Below, one piece after another: positions 5,353 through 7,814 of a DNA stretch of 7,814 bases. The position numbers and the translations under genes were made by a program. The DNA comes from Darwinibacter acetoxidans_A (GTDB lineage: Bacteria; Bacillota; Limnochordia; Darwinibacteriales; Darwinibacteriaceae): positions 1 to 7,814 of the forward strand of contig JBHGWS010000127.1 of the NCBI GenBank assembly GCA_041936745.1, in the 5' to 3' direction. The stretch's first letter is position 1; every line of letters starts with the position of its first letter. The notes below the pieces were generated by a model that saw only the letters and a list, made by a program, of their open reading frames with translations, searched no databases and was not told the origin of the DNA.

Positions 5353-5520
5353 ATGTCCAGAAAATCGCTGATCGTCGCTTTTTTAGTAACATTCGGTTCT
5401 CTCTTGGCAGCGAATCGCTTTTTGTTTAAAGAATCATGGCCAAGCGCCTTAAGAGGCGGCCTGTTTATCGCTGTTGCCAGTATTGCGACAACAGCTTTGG
5501 TAATTCGAAACAAGCGTTAA
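5353..5520 (+). CDS. 55-residue membrane protein, candidate partner or immunity protein
   Basis: The ATG at 5353 follows the peptide stop codon by two bases; its Shine-Dalgarno GGAGG (5336-5340) lies inside the peptide gene, so the two are very likely co-translated. The product has two membrane segments, about 5-22 (SLIVAFLVTFGSLLAA) and 37-51 (GLFIAVASIATTALV), joined by a short polar loop, and a basic C-terminus RNKR. Small two-helix membrane proteins encoded directly after a bacteriocin gene are often immunity proteins, so immunity is one hypothesis; membrane anchoring or assisting the peptide is another. No conserved family motif was recognised. A hairpin follows the stop closely, so the operon ends here. 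Confidence 0.65.
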   Translation: MSRKSLIVAFLVTFGSLLAANRFLFKESWPSALRGGLFIAVASIATTALVIRNKR

Positions 5521-5524
5521 AATA

Positions 5525-5551
5525 AGCCGGCCCCGTTGATCGGGGCCGGCT
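5525..5551 (+). terminator. Strong hairpin ending the peptide operon
   Basis: AGCCGGCCCCG (5525-5535) pairs perfectly with CGGGGCCGGCT (5541-5551) over 11 GC-rich pairs around the loop TTGAT. The T tract after it is poor (CATTAACTTATTTC), so it may act as an inefficient terminator or mainly protect the 3' end of the mRNA. It starts four bases after the stop at 5520. Confidence 0.75.
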
Positions 5552-5582
5552 CATTAACTTATTTCTTTTCCCAAAAAGGAAA

Positions 5583-5610
5583 TTCAAGGAAGTGTGGGGA
5601 AGTGTATATT
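5583..5610 (+). promoter_or_regulatory. Possible weak promoter of the FMN-binding synthase-like gene
   Basis: TATATT (5605-5610) is a fair -10 box; TTCAAG (5583-5588) 16 bases upstream is a poor -35. The same stretch contains a short direct repeat GGAAGTGT (5589-5596 region and 5598-5605 region). It is the only promoter-like sequence between the upstream hairpin and the gene. Confidence 0.3.
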
Positions 5611-5628
5611 ATTAGTTAAAATAGACAC

Positions 5629-5635
5629 AAGGAGG
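5629..5635 (+). promoter_or_regulatory. Ribosome binding site that fixes the TTG start at 5645
   Basis: AAGGAGG is a full Shine-Dalgarno match, with nine bases to TTG at 5645. The in-frame GTG at 5594 has no site at a workable distance, so translation most likely begins at 5645. Confidence 0.8.
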
Positions 5636-5644
5636 CGCATCAAA

Positions 5645-7165
5645 TTGACGTATTCGCCTAAGCTATCGTCTGCATTTAATGATACATATCTTAGAAGCCG
5701 TCATATTTCGCCGCAATCGGGCATGTGTTCTTTTTGCACGGAAGAATGTGACGGTACATGCGAAATAGCTTTAGCCGCGGTGTTAGGGGCCCGGACCGTT
5801 TATCCCACAAACACGGGTAACAATCAAGTGGCTTCGGAAAAGGATTACCCTATTGATTTCTCCCACTTCAATATCAACGGGCGTGTTTTCGGCGCTGTGG
5901 GGGCCAATGCCAACTACGAAGAGGCTAATATCTATCACGTTAAGTTGGGCAGGGAATACGGCAGGTTTAACCGGGTGAAAATGGCGCTCCCCATAATTTT
6001 ACCTGCACTGATTAAACTGAATTGGCCGGATTATTTCGGCGGGGCGGCTATGGCGGGTGTTTCAGCGGTCATTGGTGAAAATGCCAGGGATAAAGATCCC
6101 AACTTGAAAATTGAAGGCGGGAAAATCACTGAATTTGCCGCTTTAAAACCGATGCTTGATGCTTTCCGGAAATACGACCGCGGTTTGGGTCAAATTATCT
6201 TGCAGTGCAATGTAGAAGACGATCTCTTAGGTTTGCCTGAGTATGCCATAAAAGAACATAAAGTAGAAGCAATTGAGTTTAAGTTTGGCCAAAGTGCCAA
6301 GGGTACCCAGCCGGCGCGCAGGGTAAAAGACAGGCAGGAAGCCTTGGCTAAAGTGAAAGAGGGTTTTCTTGTTTTCCCCGATCCGAACGACCCTAAGATG
6401 GCAGAAGCAGAAAAGGACGGGCTCTGCCCGAACTTTTACCTCTACGAGCGCTTACCATTATGGGATGAGGACTGCTTAATTCCCCGCATTGAAAGCTTGA
6501 GAGAACTGGGCCTAAAAAACGTGTATTTTAAAATGGCCGGCTATGATGTAAAGGATCTTGAGCGCGTATTATCAATTGCCAGTGAGGCAGAAGTTGATAT
6601 GGTCACCTTTGACGGCGCAGGGGGTGGCAGCGGCTACAGCCCTAATAGGATGATGAATGAGTGGAGCCTGCCAACGGTAGTTTTGGAAGATGCCGTCTGC
6701 CGGATAGTAAGTAAATTGAAGAAAGAAGACAGATGGATCCCCGCTGTTACAATGACCGGCGGTTTCAGTATGGAAGATCAAGTGTTTAAGTCTCTTGCCT
6801 ACGGCAACGGCGACGTCTTAGCAGTGGGGCTGTGCCGGGCTGCCATGACCGCAGCCATGACGGGTAAGAGGATTGGTGAATTGATCAAGCAGGGGGATAT
6901 ACCTAAAAACATAAGAAAGTTCGGCAGCACCGTGGAGGAATTATACGGGGATCTGCCCGATTTAAGGGCTGTTTACGGTAAACAAGCGGATAACTTCTCT
7001 TTAGGAGCAGTTGGCGTGTTCTCCTATTTGAATAAAATTGCTTTCGGTTTAAAACATTTCGCCGCTTTAAACCGCAAATTCGATATTTCTTATCTCAATA
7101 AAAGTGATCTAATACCCTTGACCTCAGCGGCGAAAGACTTGCTTGCCGGTAAGTGGTTTGTCTAG
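5645..7165 (+). CDS. FMN-binding glutamate-synthase-family protein with N-terminal 4-Cys cluster
   Basis: The protein is 506 residues from the TTG start. Its core is the flavin-binding barrel of glutamate synthase: KFGQSAKGTQP (213-223), DMVTFDGAGGGSGYSP (318-333) and GGFSMEDQVFKSLAYG (372-387) match the FMN and active-site loops of that fold. Near the N-terminus Cys28, Cys31, Cys35 and Cys39 (C-x2-C-x3-C-x3-C, in GMCSFCTEECDGTCE) look like a [4Fe-4S] site. There is no N-terminal glutaminase domain, no C-terminal beta-helix domain, and no small subunit gene beside it, so it is not a complete GltB. It is probably a cytoplasmic oxidoreductase using reduced ferredoxin or similar, with an unknown substrate. 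Stand-alone proteins of this kind occur in anaerobic Firmicutes and archaea. It stands alone between a hairpin and the CRISPR leader. Confidence 0.9.
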   Translation: MTYSPKLSSAFNDTYLRSRHISPQSGMCSFCTEECDGTCEIALAAVLGARTVYPTNTGNNQVASEKDYPIDFSHFNINGRVFGAVGANANYEEANIYHVKLGREYGRFNRVKMALPIILPALIKLNWPDYFGGAAMAGVSAVIGENARDKDPNLKIEGGKITEFAALKPMLDAFRKYDRGLGQIILQCNVEDDLLGLPEYAIKEHKVEAIEFKFGQSAKGTQPARRVKDRQEALAKVKEGFLVFPDPNDPKMAEAEKDGLCPNFYLYERLPLWDEDCLIPRIESLRELGLKNVYFKMAGYDVKDLERVLSIASEAEVDMVTFDGAGGGSGYSPNRMMNEWSLPTVVLEDAVCRIVSKLKKEDRWIPAVTMTGGFSMEDQVFKSLAYGNGDVLAVGLCRAAMTAAMTGKRIGELIKQGDIPKNIRKFGSTVEELYGDLPDLRAVYGKQADNFSLGAVGVFSYLNKIAFGLKHFAALNRKFDISYLNKSDLIPLTSAAKDLLAGKWFV

Positions 7166-7457
7166 ATTCAGCCGGGGTAAGTTTGATAAGTTCCGCTGTT
7201 TTTGCAATGTTTCAGTTCCAAAGATGCGCACTCCAAACAGGATTTCGGTCGCGGATACCAACTTGTATTATATGACAATATTGAGTAGGGTTTGGCCTGC
7301 TAATGAAACCTTGTTCCCCCATTGGGTTTGCACAAGAACCAGTATTTCCGCATTTTGTTGAGTACTGATGTAGTTCACATTGCAACTATTGATCATAGTG
7401 AACGGATTTAAGGGTCAGCTAAAACGCAGACGTCGATAAACAGCGGATCTACGAAGT
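7166..7457 (+). promoter_or_regulatory. Noncoding region and probable CRISPR leader
   Basis: These 292 bases between the synthase-like stop and the first repeat contain no gene with a plausible start and ribosome binding site. They include AT-rich patches (about 7262-7286) and an imperfect inverted repeat (7373-7403). Because the repeats read in the usual type I-E orientation on this strand, the leader and pre-crRNA promoter should lie here. I could not identify a convincing -35/-10 pair. No hairpin terminator for the upstream gene is evident either. Confidence 0.6.
7373..7403. repeat. Imperfect inverted repeat in the CRISPR leader
   Basis: GTTCACATTG (7373-7382) and CATAGTGAAC (7394-7403) are inverted copies matching at 8 of 10 positions; the outer six bases are perfect. 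A smaller palindrome CTAT-N5-ATAG (7386-7398) lies between and overlaps. The site ends 54 bases before the first repeat and might bind a host factor or the adaptation complex. Confidence 0.4.
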
Positions 7458-7814
7458 GTCTTTCCCGCACGCGCGGGGGTGATCCTGGTTTAGAATCCAA
7501 TTAGCGTTAATATCCAGTGTCTTTCCCGCACGCGCGGGGGTGATCCTCTCCTCGTCTAGCATGGGGTGATCGGAGGTAAGTCTTTCCCGCACGCGCGGGG
7601 GTGATCCTAATTTCAGCGAATTTTTTTGGCTCATCATAAAGTCTTTCCCGCACGCGCGGGGGTGATCCCGCATAACATCCATACTCCGAATGCTGTTCCT
7701 GGTCTTTCCCGCACGCGCGGGGGTGATCCCGACGATTTTTCGCCCGGTGCGCCTGTCCATATGTCTTTCCCGCACGCGCGGGGGTGATCCTCATTTACGC
7801 CCCTTTCTTTTTCC
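7458..7814 (+). CRISPR. CRISPR array, type I-E-like repeats, truncated by the window edge
   Basis: Six identical 28-bp repeats begin GTCTTTCCCGC and end GGTGATCC, at 7458-7485, 7519-7546, 7580-7607, 7641-7668, 7702-7729 and 7763-7790. Five spacers, each exactly 33 bp, lie between them (61-bp period), and 24 bases of a sixth spacer reach the end of the window. Each repeat contains the hairpin CCCGC-ACGC-GCGGG; length, hairpin and the GTGATCC end resemble type I-E repeats, in the orientation that places the leader on the left. The bases next to the repeats are not conserved, so 28 bp is the true repeat length here. No repeat is degenerate, which suits the leader-proximal end. No cas gene is in the window, so the subtype rests on the repeat alone. 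Confidence 0.97.

Noticed and set aside
5594..5644. Upstream GTG start of the FMN-binding protein
   Set aside because: No well-spaced Shine-Dalgarno precedes 5594, while TTG 5645 has a perfect AAGGAGG nine bases upstream.
7143..7361. Plus-strand open frame of 72 codons across the end of the synthase-like gene and the leader
   Set aside because: It begins inside the upstream gene in another frame, has no ribosome binding site and an unlikely residue composition (many Arg, Cys, Trp).
7449..7794. Two overlapping minus-strand open frames of 108 and 95 codons with repeats such as ITPARAGKT and DHPRACGKD
   Set aside because: They are translations of the CRISPR repeats in different frames; the 61-bp period shifts the frame each unit. 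There is no ribosome binding site. This is a familiar annotation artefact of such arrays.

Overview
The window looks like chromosomal DNA of a Clostridia-type Firmicute, possibly an anaerobe of the Peptococcaceae or Thermoanaerobacterales kind. This is inferred from strong AAGGAGG-type ribosome binding sites, TTG and GTG starts used with good Shine-Dalgarno sequences, roughly balanced base composition, and a ferredoxin-like cysteine motif on a glutamate-synthase-type flavoenzyme. No rRNA, tRNA, transposase or cas gene was seen.

Layout. Positions 1-116 hold the 3' end of a plus-strand gene that converges on a minus-strand importer operon; a bidirectional terminator (119-149) separates them. 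The operon reads leftwards from 2900 to 175 and encodes an NMT1/SsuA-type substrate-binding protein, an SsuC/TauC-type permease and an SsuB/TauB-type ATPase. It is a nitrate/sulfonate/taurine-family ABC importer of unknown substrate. Upstream of it (about 2901-3060) is a leader with a long nested hairpin and a repeated 13-mer, possibly a structured regulatory RNA.

Positions 3111-4837, also on the minus strand, hold a second ABC system of the export type: a DrrA/NatA-like ATPase whose end overlaps the start of an ABC-2 permease. Divergent from it on the plus strand are two small genes. The first encodes a 102-residue Sec-exported peptide with a bacteriocin-leader-like motif; the second encodes a 55-residue protein with two membrane segments. 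The promoters of the two divergent units lie back to back with adjacent -35 boxes, and a short dyad spans both. The best candidate for an undescribed system here is therefore a small secreted-peptide locus: peptide, membrane partner or immunity protein, and ABC-2 exporter or self-protection pump. The functional link is inference.

After a strong hairpin (5525-5551) comes a stand-alone FMN-binding glutamate-synthase-like protein with an N-terminal four-cysteine cluster (5645-7165). A noncoding leader (7166-7457) then leads into a CRISPR array whose repeats look like type I-E. Six identical 28-bp repeats and five 33-bp spacers are visible, and the array runs off the right edge of the window.
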